Under the pieces are notes generated by a model that was not told the DNA's origin, did not search any database, and saw nothing but the letters and a program-made list of their open reading frames with translations. The position numbers and the translations under genes are program-made. 64,000 nucleotides of DNA from Persea americana (taxonomy: Eukaryota; Streptophyta; Magnoliopsida; Laurales; Lauraceae). Shown here in pieces: positions 45,986 to 58,102 of this stretch (the stretch's first letter is position 1; every line of letters begins with the position of its first letter). The DNA is taken from assembly GCA_029852735.1 (NCBI GenBank), contig CM056809.1, positions 35,544,444 through 35,608,443 on the forward strand, read 5' to 3'.

Positions 45986-46059
45986 GGATATTGGAATGGA
46001 GCTGGTGCTCAATTCTGCCAAGGCTATTGGATGTGGAACATTATTTCTCCCTGGCTAAT
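45986..46059 (+). pseudogene. Possible fimbrin-like exon fragment
   Basis: After a gccag acceptor the frame reads ELVLNSAKAIGCG and stops at about 46,057. L.LNSAKAIGC matches a calponin-homology segment of plant fimbrins, actin-bundling proteins of about 690 residues. About ten residues is too little to be sure, and no other fimbrin exon was seen. Confidence 0.25.
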
Positions 46060-46508
46060 AAAGGGAAAGTAAGTCAATTTAGGGAAAGTAAGTCAATACA
46101 TTGTTTCTCATATTTGATGTGTTTCCATATTTATTTTTTGATATTAGTCAAGATTTTTCCATAACATGTAAAAAATATGCCCACTTTAGTCTTTTTCAGC
46201 TCCAAAATTAACTACATAACAGATAATAAAAGCTATACAATTGTTTGTTTAGTCTTTTTCATAATAGTAAGACACGTAACTAGGACAATATTGCTCTCAC
46301 TAACAACTGCGTGCGTGCGTGGTTTTATTTTATTGTTATCCACATGTAATGGTTGTGGTAATTTTTAAATTTCCCATGGGTTCGTGGCAATTGCCACAGT
46401 CATATATGTGGCAAAAAGGGAAAAATGGCCGTGGTTTTTTAGCGTTTTTGAGTGGAGAATAAAATAGAAACAACCATATTCTACATTCACTAACTCTTTT
46501 TAAGTAGA

Positions 46509-46530
46509 CTAGTGAGATGTGCGTGCGTTG
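46509..46530 (-). mobile_element. Helitron-like 3' terminus
   Basis: On the minus strand: CGTGC-aac-GCACG hairpin, spacer, then CTAG before T. The 5' end is not identified. A partly complementary sequence (ctcactaacaactgcgtgcg) lies at about 46,290, so an inverted-repeat arrangement is an alternative. Confidence 0.35.
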
Positions 46531-49500
46531 CACGTAGTTGTTAGTGAGATGGCACGATGAAGTTAAAAGAATGGTTGAATGGAAACTGTCAGTCCATTCC
46601 GGAAATGTAAATGTTTTAACTACTTTGACAGTTAACCATACATTATTAGAATAGGAAATTTTTTCAGGTCCCTCCTTTACTTTTTTGGTGCCATATCTCC
46701 AACGGCTTCTTCCCGCTCTTCGGTGCAACGACGAAACCAAAGAGAAATCCGCCATTTTGTGCTTTATGGAAAAGAATTCTTATGAATTCAACTCCATACA
46801 AACAATTTGAAAACAATATCAAAATTCTGAGTTCGGTCCAAGGGTTTATTCCCCAATTTCATATAATTTGATGGGCAAGCCCTCAACACTTTCTTAACCC
46901 TAGAATCATACTTAACCCTAGAATCATACGAAACCCATTTGAAAGAAAAATGTATTTTAAAATGTATATTACAACCAAGAATTGTAAAAAATGTAATTCA
47001 AAGTAAAAGACTAAACCATAATGCTCTAACATGCCCTAGAAGAATCACCCGGCAAGTGTTTTTATCGAAATATACACTATTTATTGCACCAAATACAATT
47101 TGTAGTAAGAAATTGCTCAGAATCCCACGAGATTACTTCTTAAGCCCGAATTTGCGTGAACCTCATTTTAAAGGAAAAATATATCTCAAAATTTTTTAGA
47201 GCTCGTCTATCTACTGCGAATTATGTGAAACGCGGTTTGCAGTCAACATTTTCTTAGAGCTACATAGAATGTGATTTCATATTAAAATAGCCCCCGAACT
47301 GCCTGAAACACGTGTTTCGGACTTAAATAACCCTAAATCCCAAGTAAAGCGTTCCCAATCTTAGACTCGCATGAAATCCATTATAAAGGTAAAAGTATCT
47401 TTGAATATTCCACAATCTCTATTTTGGTTAGAAACATATCAGAATTGCTAAAATGTGATTGCACCAAAAATGGCTTAGAAAGCCATGAGATTAGTCTTTA
47501 AGACCGGATTTGCCCGGAAAACATTTTAAACTATAACGATATCCATGAATTTTCTAGAGCGCATCTTTCAACTGTGTTTCGCGTGAAATGCAGTTTAAAG
47601 ATAGCATTTTCCTAGATTTGAATAGAATGCAATTTTATATTTAAATAGCCCTCGTACTGTACGAAGCACGCATTTTGGTAGTTTACAAACCTATATCCGA
47701 TTTAAAGCTTTTCATACCCTACAATCCCCTGAAACTAATTTTAAAAATGCATATTTTTGTTAAACATGTTTTATAGTAAAACGATATTACAACCGCGAAT
47801 TGTGTGAAATGCTGTTTACCCTAATATTTTCACAAAGATGGCTAGGAAATCCCTTCGAACTGCTTGAAGCACAGGTTTTAGCTTTAAATAACCTGATCCC
47901 CTGCAACATGTTCCTAACTCTAGAGGCATGCAAAACCTGTTCGAAAGAAAAATTTATCTTATAATATCCTAAAATGCAAATTTCAATCAAGAATCATAAA
48001 AAATGCAATTTATATTAAAAGATTAAACTATAATTCCCTGACATATAATCACCTAGTATGTGTTTTTATTGAAATGCTATTGATTGCGGTTTGTACTCAG
48101 AAACCGCTCAAAATCCCATGAGAAGACTTCTTAATCCTCAGTTTCCATTAAACTCATTTTAAAGGAAAAAGATATCCTAGAATTTGCTAGAGCGCCTCTT
48201 TCGACTGCGAATTGGCGCGGTTTGGAGCTAACATATTCCTAGAGCCGCATAAACGCGGTTTCATAATAAAATTACCCCCGAACTGCTCGATGCACGTGTC
48301 TTGGTCCTAAACAACCCTAAATCTCATTCAAAGTGCTCCAAAACCTACAATCGCATGAAACCAACTTTAAAATATAAAAGTTTCTCTGAATATACAAAAA
48401 TGTGTACTTTAGTTAGAAAGGGCTTAGAATCCCATGCGATTAGTTATTACGCCCAAATTTACCTAAATCTCGATTTAAAAGGAAAAAATATCCTATAATT
48501 TTTTAGAGCGCATTTGTCAACCATGAATTGCGTGAAATGTGATTTAGAGCCAATATAACTCGAGCTGTTTAGGCCCTACTATCGGCTTGAAGCACGGATT
48601 TCAGTCCTAAATAACCCTTAATCCCATTTTATGCGTTCCAAACCCTATTATCGCCCTTGAAATCCATTTTAAATAGGAATGTATTTCATAATACCTTAAA
48701 ATGCTAATATGGGTGTGGAACTGCATGAAACACATTTTAAAGCAACCGAATAGGCCATAATACCATGAAATGCCCTAAAATTCTTCACACATGTTTTATG
48801 CAAATAGAGGCAATTTATAACACGAAATATGTTTGTCGGTTAGAAATATGTCAGAATCCGAATCCAGAGTAGTTATTAAGCACTAATTTGCCTGAAATAC
48901 GATTTAAAGTAAAAAGATATCACCGAATTTTCTATGGTGAGTTTTTCAACCGCGAAGTTATAGATTGCACGAAATAAGGCGTCATTTTTGAAACAGCTGA
49001 GAATCCAACGAGATTAGTTCTTAAGCCCTAATTTGCCTGAAATCTATTCCACAATTTTCTAGAGCGCAACCTCAATTCCCATCATAAGCGTTCCGAACCG
49101 TACAATTGCTTGAAACCAATTTTAAAGCAGAAATGTATCTCAAGATATCTCAAGATATTTTAATGTAAAAGAGTAAACCAAAGTACCCTGAAATGTACTA
49201 GAATCATCTAGCACGCGGATTTATCCAGTTAGACGCTCAATACTGATCGCACGAAACAAGTCGTTAGTCCGTAAGAAGCTGGCTTGAATCCCATGAGACT
49301 AGTTGTTAAGTCTTAATTTTCCTTAAATGTGTTTTACAGTTAAAAGATATCACAAAATTCTCTAGTGAAGTGTGTGAAACGAGTTTACTCCCAAAATATT
49401 TGCAGAGATGGCTAGAAAATCCCCTTCGAACTGCTCGAAGCACGTGTTTTGGTCTTAAACTACCCCGATCCCCTACAACACGTTCCTAACCCTAGAATCC

Positions 49501-52159
49501 CGCAGAATAGATTTAAAAGAAAAACGTATCTCAAAATATTGTAAAATGCATATTTCAGCCAAGAATCGTAAAAAACGCAATTCAAAGTAAAAGTCTAAAT
49601 CATAATGCCTTCACATGCCGTAAAATCATCCAGCAAGTGTTTTCATCGAAATATATGCTATTGATTGCACAAAATACGGTTTGTAGTTAAAAACCGCTCA
49701 GAATCCTAAGAGAATACTTCTCAAGTTCAAATTTGTGTGAAACTCATTTTAAAGGAAAAATATATACAAAAATTTTCTAGAGCGCGTCTTTCAACCGCGA
49801 ATTGAAACACGATTTGGAGTCAACATTTTCATAGAGTCGCATAGAACTCGATTTCATTTTAAACAAGCCCTTAAATTGCCCGAAACATATGTTTCAAACT
49901 TAAACAATCCTAAATCCCATGTAAAGCGCTGCTAACCCTAGAATCACTTGAAACCCATTGTAAAGAGAAAAGTATCTCCGAGTATACGAGAATCTGTATT
50001 TCAGTTAGAAACAGATCAGAATTGTGTGAAATGCAATTTATAGCCAACATTTTCCTAGAGCTATCTAGAATACTCTACTACTACCGGCCCGAAGCATGGG
50101 TTTCAGTCTTAAACAACCCGTAATCCCATTTAATGCGTTCTTAGCCCTAATATTGCACGTGAAACCCATTTTAAATAGGAAAGCATCCTAGAATAAAATC
50201 ACATGAATGCATTTCACCGCAAAAGACTAGTCCAGAATACCATAAAATGCTCAGAATCATTCATTACGCGTTTTGATAGAAATATAGGTTATTGATTGCA
50301 CAAAACAAGTTATTTGTCAGCCATAAACAAGCCTTGAATACTATTAGATTAGTTTTTATGCCCTAATTTGCCTGAAATCTTTTTTAAAGTAAGACGATAA
50401 CAATAAAATTTTTAAAGCGCGTCTTTCAACCGTAAACTGCGTGAAACGCGGTTTACACCCAACATTTTTCTAGACCCGTCTAGAATTCCCCTATGAACTG
50501 CCTAAAGCACGGATTTTGGTCTTATATAACCCTTAATCCCATATAATGCGTCCTACCCTAGAATCGTGTGAAATGCATTTGAATGAAAAATGTATCTCAA
50601 GATATCATCAAACTCGTATTTAAGCATATAATCGTATGAAACACATTTCAGAGTATAATTTCAGAGCATTAAACCATTAAATGCTCGGGAATCATCCAGC
50701 ACATCTTTTTATCCAAATATTAGCAATTGATTGCACAAAAAATGGCCCACAAGATTAGTTTTTAAGCCTGGATTTGCCCGAAACACATTTTAAACTAAAA
50801 AGATATTCAAGAGTTTTTTTGGAGCACATCTTTCAACCGTGAATCGCATGAACTGCAGTTTAGACAACATTTTCCTAAAGCCGCAAAAAAGCGATTTCAT
50901 ATTAAAATTGCCCTTGAACTGTTCGAAGCATGTGTCTTGGTCTAAAATGACCCTAAATCCCATTTAAAGCACTCCAAACACTACAATCGCCTGAATATAT
51001 TAAATTGTGTATTTCAGTTATAAATGGCTCAAAATCCCACGTGATTAGATCTTTTACCCAAAATGACCTAAATCTCGATTTAAAAGAAAAAATGATATTA
51101 CAGAATTTTTTAGAGCACATCTGTCAATCGTGAATTGCGTGAAATGTGATTTAGAGCCAACATTTTTTTAGAGGTGTTTAGAATAACCTACTATCGGTCC
51201 AAAAGCACGGGTTTCAGTCTTAAACAACCGTTAATCCTATGTTATGCGTTCCTAACCCTATTATCGCCAATGAAATCCATTTTAAACAGGAAAGTAATTT
51301 ATCATACCCTAAAATGCATATATGAGTTGAGAATGCATGAAAACGCATTTCGAAGCAAATGATTAGGACATAATACCCTGAAATGCCCTATATTCTTCCA
51401 GCACGTGTTTTTATACAAATACAGGCTATTGATATCACCAAATATATTTGTTAGCTGGAAACGTGACAAAATCCCATGAGAGTAGTTATTAAGCTTTAAT
51501 TTGCCTGAAACACGATTTAAAGTAAAAAATATCACCAATTTCCTGGGGCGAGTCGTTCAACCGTGAATTTTGTGAAACGAGGTTTACAACAAACCTTTTC
51601 CCAAAGCCACCTACAATACATAAAGAACCGTCCGAAGCACGGATTTTTAGTCCTAATTAGTCCTGAATCCCTTGCAATGCTTTCCTAACCCCAGAAACAC
51701 GTGTGACCCATTTTGAAGTAAAATGTATCTCACATTAGTAAAAAATGCATATTTTAGCACAGAATCGTATGAAACTCGTTTCAAAGCAAAAGACTATGCC
51801 ATAATACTGTAAAATGTTGTAGAACATCCATCGGGCGTCTTTATTGTATTATAGGCTATTGATTGCACGAAATAAGGCTTTATTTTTTAAACGGCTCAGA
51901 ATCCAACGAGATTAGTTCTTAAGCCCTAATTTTCCTGAAATCCATTTTGATCGAAAAAGATATATCAAAATTTTCTAGAGCGCAACCTTAAATCCCATTT
52001 AAAGCGTTCTGAGCCGTATATTCACCTGAAACCAATTTTAAAATAGAAAAGCGTCTTAAGATATCTAAAACTCATATGAGCATAGAAACGCGTGAAATGC
52101 ATTTCAAAGCAAAAGACTAAACCAGAATACCCTGAAATGTCCTAGAATCATCTAGCACG

Positions 52160-54268
52160 TAAACAGTAGCAGAAACTTCATAAACACAAGTGGTATCTCC
52201 AGATGTATAGTTAAGAGCAAAGACTGAAATATAATTAAAGTTCAAGTTGAAGACAATTAACAAAATATTAGTTACAAAACAAAGGCCGCACAAAAACTGG
52301 GCCTAAACAGAAAAGAAAGAAACCAAAAGATAAAGCTAAACAAATGTAGCATGGAGGCTCTCTTGTACGGGGTCGATACGGCTATACAGTGCCGTCCGTA
52401 CTATAATCTAGGAAGTCATCAGGCTGATCCGCTTGAACTTCTGACACAAGAGTCCTAAACATACAATAGTGAGGGGCTAGACTTTCTTGCGTGAACAAGA
52501 TTCATCAAACAATAGAGAAGCTACCTTTCCATAATCAAAACCAAAACCATCAAACTTCTTCAAAACAATTTCAACACCGGTAGTTCTCAACAAGCTTTTA
52601 CAATCAAAGTCGTCTAGCATCAACACTTCAATCAAATTTCGAAACAAACGGAACATCAAAATGGATCCTAAGTCCATCATCTAAGTTCTCAATATGATCT
52701 CAATACAAAGTAAAGTAAACGGAGTTGAAAAACATGGACATTACATGTAAATAGTACCAGACGGTACGATTCAAAATCAAAAGCGATAAACAATCCAAAC
52801 CTAAGTCAAATGTTAAACCCGAAGCATCGTACAACTTACTCAGTCAACGAAAGGGATTTGGGTTCACGATACCCGAACAAAGCCTCTTCGTGCATAGATA
52901 TAAGAGAGGGTATCCCGGTGTCCCATACTGTTCAAGATTGAATAAGATTGGAACTCAATGCAACCGGAGTAACCATGAAGAACGTCGGCTCGAAATATCT
53001 TCACATATAATCAAATGAGTCCAAAAAGGGTAGCCAAAGTTCCACCTAAAGTCATCCAAAACAAAGTAAACAGAACCCCTCCAAAGGGTTCCTCACAGTT
53101 GGCCCGGTCGACTGAGCCCTTGGCCAATCGACCCCATACATAGCTGGTCCGGTCGACCTGAAGGAATCAAGTCGACATCATCCTTGTGTGCCTGGTCGAC
53201 CGGGCTTCGTGGCCGGTTGACCGCACACACTACGGAAACAGAACCCGGATTCTATTTCTGTAGTAAAATGGGTCCAGAATCCTTCCTCCCTTCCCTGAAC
53301 TTGATAAGCAGCAAAATCAAGGAAAAAGAAAATCTAACCTCAACCCACAATTCATCTAATCAAGTCATTAACATAGCCATCCATTTCATTAAGCTAATAA
53401 GCCTAATTATCATGTTTCAATCCTCTAAATCTTCAAATGAGCATTTAACATTTAAATCATCATTTTTCCATACAAATCAAGGAAGACAAACATATCAAGC
53501 ATAAATATAAATATCTACTTGCTTTGATGAAGAGCTTGACCAAAATTCAAAAGGAAAATTTGGGGAAAACTCAAAGCTCACACTTGCACAAATGGTTCTC
53601 AATCCCAAAGCCAACTACAAAAATGGATGCAAATGGGTTGAGTGAGCTTCTCTCAACCATTTCTAAACCAAAAAAAGATGATTCACTAAGCTAACAAGCT
53701 TTAGGAGCTTACTTTGAAGTGGGTTGTGGATGAAAAGTTTAGAAAAGTATATGGGAGTGACCTTGGGAGCTTGGGGAAGAAGATGGGTAGCTTCACCAAC
53801 GATGTCGGAGCTTCGGTGGCTGTCGACAGAGAGGCGGCAGTGAAGGGGCTGGAACTTTGGAAATGGAACAGTGAAATAAGAAGAGATGATAAGAGATGGG
53901 TGAAGGGTTGTCTTATATTAGGTTAGGTTATGGAATAATTACAATTTAGTCCTTGGCTTCGCTAATGTGGATATTCGGGCCTCTTCGATGCTTCGAATCG
54001 AAATGGGACTGAAGACTAAAATTCGTGAAATGTCGAGACCTACACGATGCACCCAAACTCACAAAACTCATAATCTCATAAAAACCCCTGAAAACTTTCT
54101 GAAATTGCAAACCAACCCCCTCCTCTACCCAAACGTACTCGGACTCGCGCGAGACTTAGCACGCATGATCCACATGCCAAACCCGATTTGTTAAGACTAT
54201 AAACACGCTTATTAACTAATCAAGCAATTAATAATAATTAATAAGGGGTTAGGGGATGGGGCGTTATA
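52160..54268 (-). mobile_element. Truncated long LTR-like element in the satellite
   Basis: The minus-strand start at 54,268 reads TATAACGCCCC (LTR start TGTAACGCCCC with one change). About 2.1 kb of non-satellite DNA follows, to an abrupt junction with satellite at 52,159/52,160. There is no target duplication. Comparison with neighbouring higher-order copies shows about 0.7 kb of satellite missing at this point, so the 3' end was lost with flanking DNA. A cluster of GTCGAC-type palindromes lies at 53,106-53,222. No gag or pol motifs. Confidence 0.65.
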
Positions 54269-54487
54269 GTTCCTAACCCTAAACTCGCTTGAAATCCATT
54301 TTTAAAGAGAAAGGTATCTTTGAATATACAAAAATATGTATTTCGGTTAAAAATGGATCATAATTACGTGAAATGCGATTTAGAGCTAATATTTTCCCAG
54401 AGCTATCTAGAATACTCTACTACTACCGGCCCGAAGCATGTGTTCTAGTCTTGAACAACCCTTAGTCCTATGTAATGAATTCCTAAC

Positions 54488-54994
54488 TAAGGCTGTCAAT
54501 TGTGTCGTGTTAGCGAATTCGGGTTACGGGTGAATGAATTCATATTAAAATTACTTCAACCTGTACATGACACGTTAACTTAACGGGTCAAAAATCTAAC
54601 CCGAATACGACCCGCTAATTTAATGGGTTACACGACCCAGCCTGTTAACTTGTTAATTAATTAAAAGAAAATCCATGATAAAATATATAAAGAGAAAAAT
54701 ATATAAGCCACACGAAACTATAAATAAGAATCTCGAGTGGATCCCACCTAAAATCCCACTATAAAACAATAAATTTCAATTTCTTCTTTATGAATATCAA
54801 ATAATTCTAGTTACACTAAGGGACTAAAAGAATTTTAACGAGTTAAGCGGGTTGTTAATGGGTTACTAGTTTAATTCGTACACGACGTGTTAACTTAATG
54901 TGCTAATGGGTTTGACCCATTAACAACCCGAACATGTTAATATCGTGTGGGTTCTTGTTGTGTTAACAGGTCATGTGGCATTTTGACCGCCCTA
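54488..54994. mobile_element. Non-autonomous hAT element (MITE), 507 bp
   Basis: The left end TAAGGCTGTCAA and right end TTTTGACCGCCCTA are imperfect inverted repeats. It is flanked by the 8-bp target duplication TTCCTAAC (54,480-54,487) and TTCTTAAC (54,995-55,002; one change). The interior is rich in gggtt/aaccc motifs and lacks a transposase. It sits within a satellite monomer. Confidence 0.9.
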
Positions 54995-57305
54995 TTCTTA
55001 ACCCTAGTATCGCCTGTGAAACCAATTTTAAATTGGAAAGTATCTCAAAATATCTTAAAATATTCAACCATGAACTGTGTGAAACGCGGTTTACACTCAT
55101 CGAGCATGCCTTTTTATCCAAATATTGGCTATTGATTGCACCAACAATGGCTTAGAAACCCACGAGATTAGTTTTTAAGCTCGGATTTGCTTGAAAAATA
55201 TTTTAAACTAAAAGGATATTCAAGAATTTTTCAGAGCGCGTCTTTCAAACGTGAATCTCATGAAATGCACTTTAGAGACATCATTTTCCTAGAGTCGAAT
55301 CAAATACGATTTTATATTAAAATAGCCCTTGAAATGTACGAAGCACGCATTTCGGTCATTAACGACCATAAATCTAATTAAAAGCATTTCAAACCCTACA
55401 ATCACCCGAAACTAATTTTAAAATATAAAAGTATCTCAAGATATCTAAAATGCATATATATAGCATAGATCAACATGAAACATGTTACAAAGAAAAGGCT
55501 AGACCAGAATACCCTAATATGTCCTAGAATCATCCAGCACGCTTTTTTATTTAGTTACAGGCTATTAACCGCATGAAATATGTTGATTGTTTGTTAAAAA
55601 CGGGCTTGAATACCATGATATTAGTTTAAGTCCTAATTTTCGTTAAACATGTTTTACAGTAAAAAGATATCACAAAATATTCTAGAGCGTGTCTTTCAAC
55701 TACGAATTGCGTGAAACGCGGTGTACCATAAGATTTTCGCAAAGACGGCTAGGAAATCCCCTTCAAATTGCTCGAAGCACGGGTTTCATTTTTAAACAAC
55801 CCCGATCCCCTGCAACACGTTCCTAACCCTAGAGGCACGCGAAACCCATTTGAAAGAAAAATTTATCTTAGAATTTTCTAAAATGCAGATTTCAGCCAAG
55901 AATCGTAAAAAACGCAATTCATAGTAATAGTCTAAACTATAATTCCCCAACATGCTATAGAATCACCCAGCATGCATTTTCATTGAAATATACGCTATTG
56001 ATTGCAACGAATATGGTTTGTACTCAGAAACTACTCAGAATCCCACGAGAACACTTTTTAATCTCCAGTTTCCGTGAAACTGGTTTTAAACGAATACGAT
56101 ATCTGAGAATTTACTAGAGCGCCCCTTTCAACCGCGAATTGCAAGAAACGCGGTTTGGAGCTAACATTTTCCTAGAGCTGCATAAAACATAGTTTCATAT
56201 TAAAATTTCCCTTGAGCTGCTCGAAGCACGCATCTTGGTCTTAAACAACCCTAAATCCCATTTAAAGCGCTCCAAAACCTATAATCGGCTGAAACCACCT
56301 TTAAAATAGAAAAGTTTCTCTGAACATAGTAAAATGTGTACTTTACTTAGAAACGGCTCAGAATCTTACGCGATTATTTCTTACACCCGAATTTACCTAA
56401 ATCTCGATTTAAAAGGAAAAAGATATCCTAGAATTTTCTAGAGCGCATCTATCAATCATGAATTGCGTGAAATGTGATTTAGAGCCAACATTTTTCCAGA
56501 GCCGTTTAGAATCCCCTACTACCGGCCCGAAGCTCATGTTTCAGTCTTAAACAACCCTTAATCCCATGTTATGCATTCCAAACCCAATTCCATTTTAAAT
56601 AGGAATGTACTTCAGAATAACTTAAAATGCGTTTGAGTATAAAATTGCACGAAATGCATTTCAAAGCCATTGACTAGGCCAGAATACCCTAAAATGCAAT
56701 AAAATTCTCCAGCACACGTTTTTATGCAAATAGAGGCCATTGACAACACAGAATATGCTTGTTGGTTAGAAACGTATCAGAATCCAGAGTAGTTATTGTA
56801 AGACCCCGACCTGAGTTACCATGATTAGTATTAATTAAGTCGTGTGTTAGTTCTAAGTGGGATTAATGGATTTTGTTTTAGGTTTGAGACTAGAATAACT
56901 TTTATATAGCTTTGGGGAATTTTGAGAGCCCTTTTGATTTAATGAGACTCTTTGAGGGTCATTTTAGTGATTTTGCATAAGTGAGGGGGGTTATTCGCGA
57001 TTTCGAAAAATTTGTGTTTTAACTCCGATTGATTGATCTTGTTAGCCTTTAAGACTTTTGTGTTCACTCTGTCCCCATTCGAGACCCTGAAACTCAACTT
57101 TTCTAACTTCAATGGCAAAACAGTCTTTTTATACAAAATATTGACACAATTTTCAATATCTCCAAATCCTGCGAAATATGTACTTTTTGAAAACTAGATT
57201 TTATGTCAAGTGTTTTTCCCTTCTTCGTCAAACTCGTCTGAGGCCCAAAAACCTATGTATTAAGATCGACAAGTCTTGTTAGTTGTGGGACCCATCATCA
57301 CTTTC

Positions 57306-57313
57306 TATATAAA
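57306..57313 (+). promoter_or_regulatory. TATA box of the solo-LTR-like element
   Basis: TATATAAA followed about 100 bp later by a cag/gtaagc-type donor sequence (attattgtaagctctc near 57,418-57,433), consistent with an LTR promoter. Confidence 0.55.
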
Positions 57314-57974
57314 GAGAGCTCTTTCCAAGTTTTGGATATTTGAAGCTCTTCTAAGTAAGCAATCATCACCATCTCCTAGATTTGTGTTTTTCTAGCCCCA
57401 GAGAGTCTTCACCTCCATTATTGTAAGCTCTCTCCTTTTTGTTCATTGACTTGGCCATTTAGGGTTCTAAATGGGTGTATTTTTGGGGTTTCTGTGTAAC
57501 TTGTAGATTGTAGACTTGGAGGTTTGTTTGAAGGCTAATTAATCCCATTGGAGACCAAGGCAAGTGGATGAATTGAGTTTTTTTGAATGCTGCATGTTTA
57601 GTAAGAAACTCTTGGTTTCACTCTTTTGGTTCATGATGATTTTGATGCTTGCATTCTTCTCAAGCCCTTGCTTTAGTTTCCTCTAATTTCATAAGTGCAA
57701 TTTGATGAGTTTTCTCTTGGTTTATTCTTTTTTTTTTTTTTGTGGAATGATGTTCATGCCATATGTGGGTTATTGTATGATGTGTTCTTCTTGTGATGAA
57801 TGAGGGTGAAATGGATGGATTCTTATGTAATGTTGTGAAGTTCTTGATGGAGGAGAAATGTGATTTTGAGAAAACGAGGAGGCCTTGTTTTATGTAGAAG
57901 AGTTGAGGCTCAAAAGACGCTTGAAGGAGAGGAATAAAGAGCCCCAACTGGACAGAAATCTAGGCATTGGCACA

Positions 57975-58102
57975 GTTGGCTTGAGCCAACCCCTTCCATA
58001 GAGCAGTTGGCTCGAGCCAACATATGTTGGCTTGAGCCAACCCTCCTAGAGGCCAGTTCGCTCAAGCGAACCCCATCCAGAAAGCAGCTGGCTTGAGCCA
58101 AT
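57975..58102. repeat. Cluster of five 16-bp palindromes
   Basis: GTTGGCTTGAGCCAAC-type units at 57,975, 58,006 (perfect palindrome GTTGGCTCGAGCCAAC), 58,026, 58,056 (GTTCGCTCAAGCGAAC) and 58,087. Spacings are 31, 20, 30 and 31 bp. Confidence 0.9.

Larger units (their letters stand above)
45691..46892. other. Non-coding, mixed; two weak signals inside
   Basis: T-rich DNA up to the satellite. The weak exon at 45,986 and the Helitron-like terminus at 46,509 are listed separately. Confidence 0.45.

Noticed and set aside
46509..46775. Small Helitron of about 260 bp
   Set aside because: The 3' hairpin is good, but no 5' end with a correct A|T junction could be placed.
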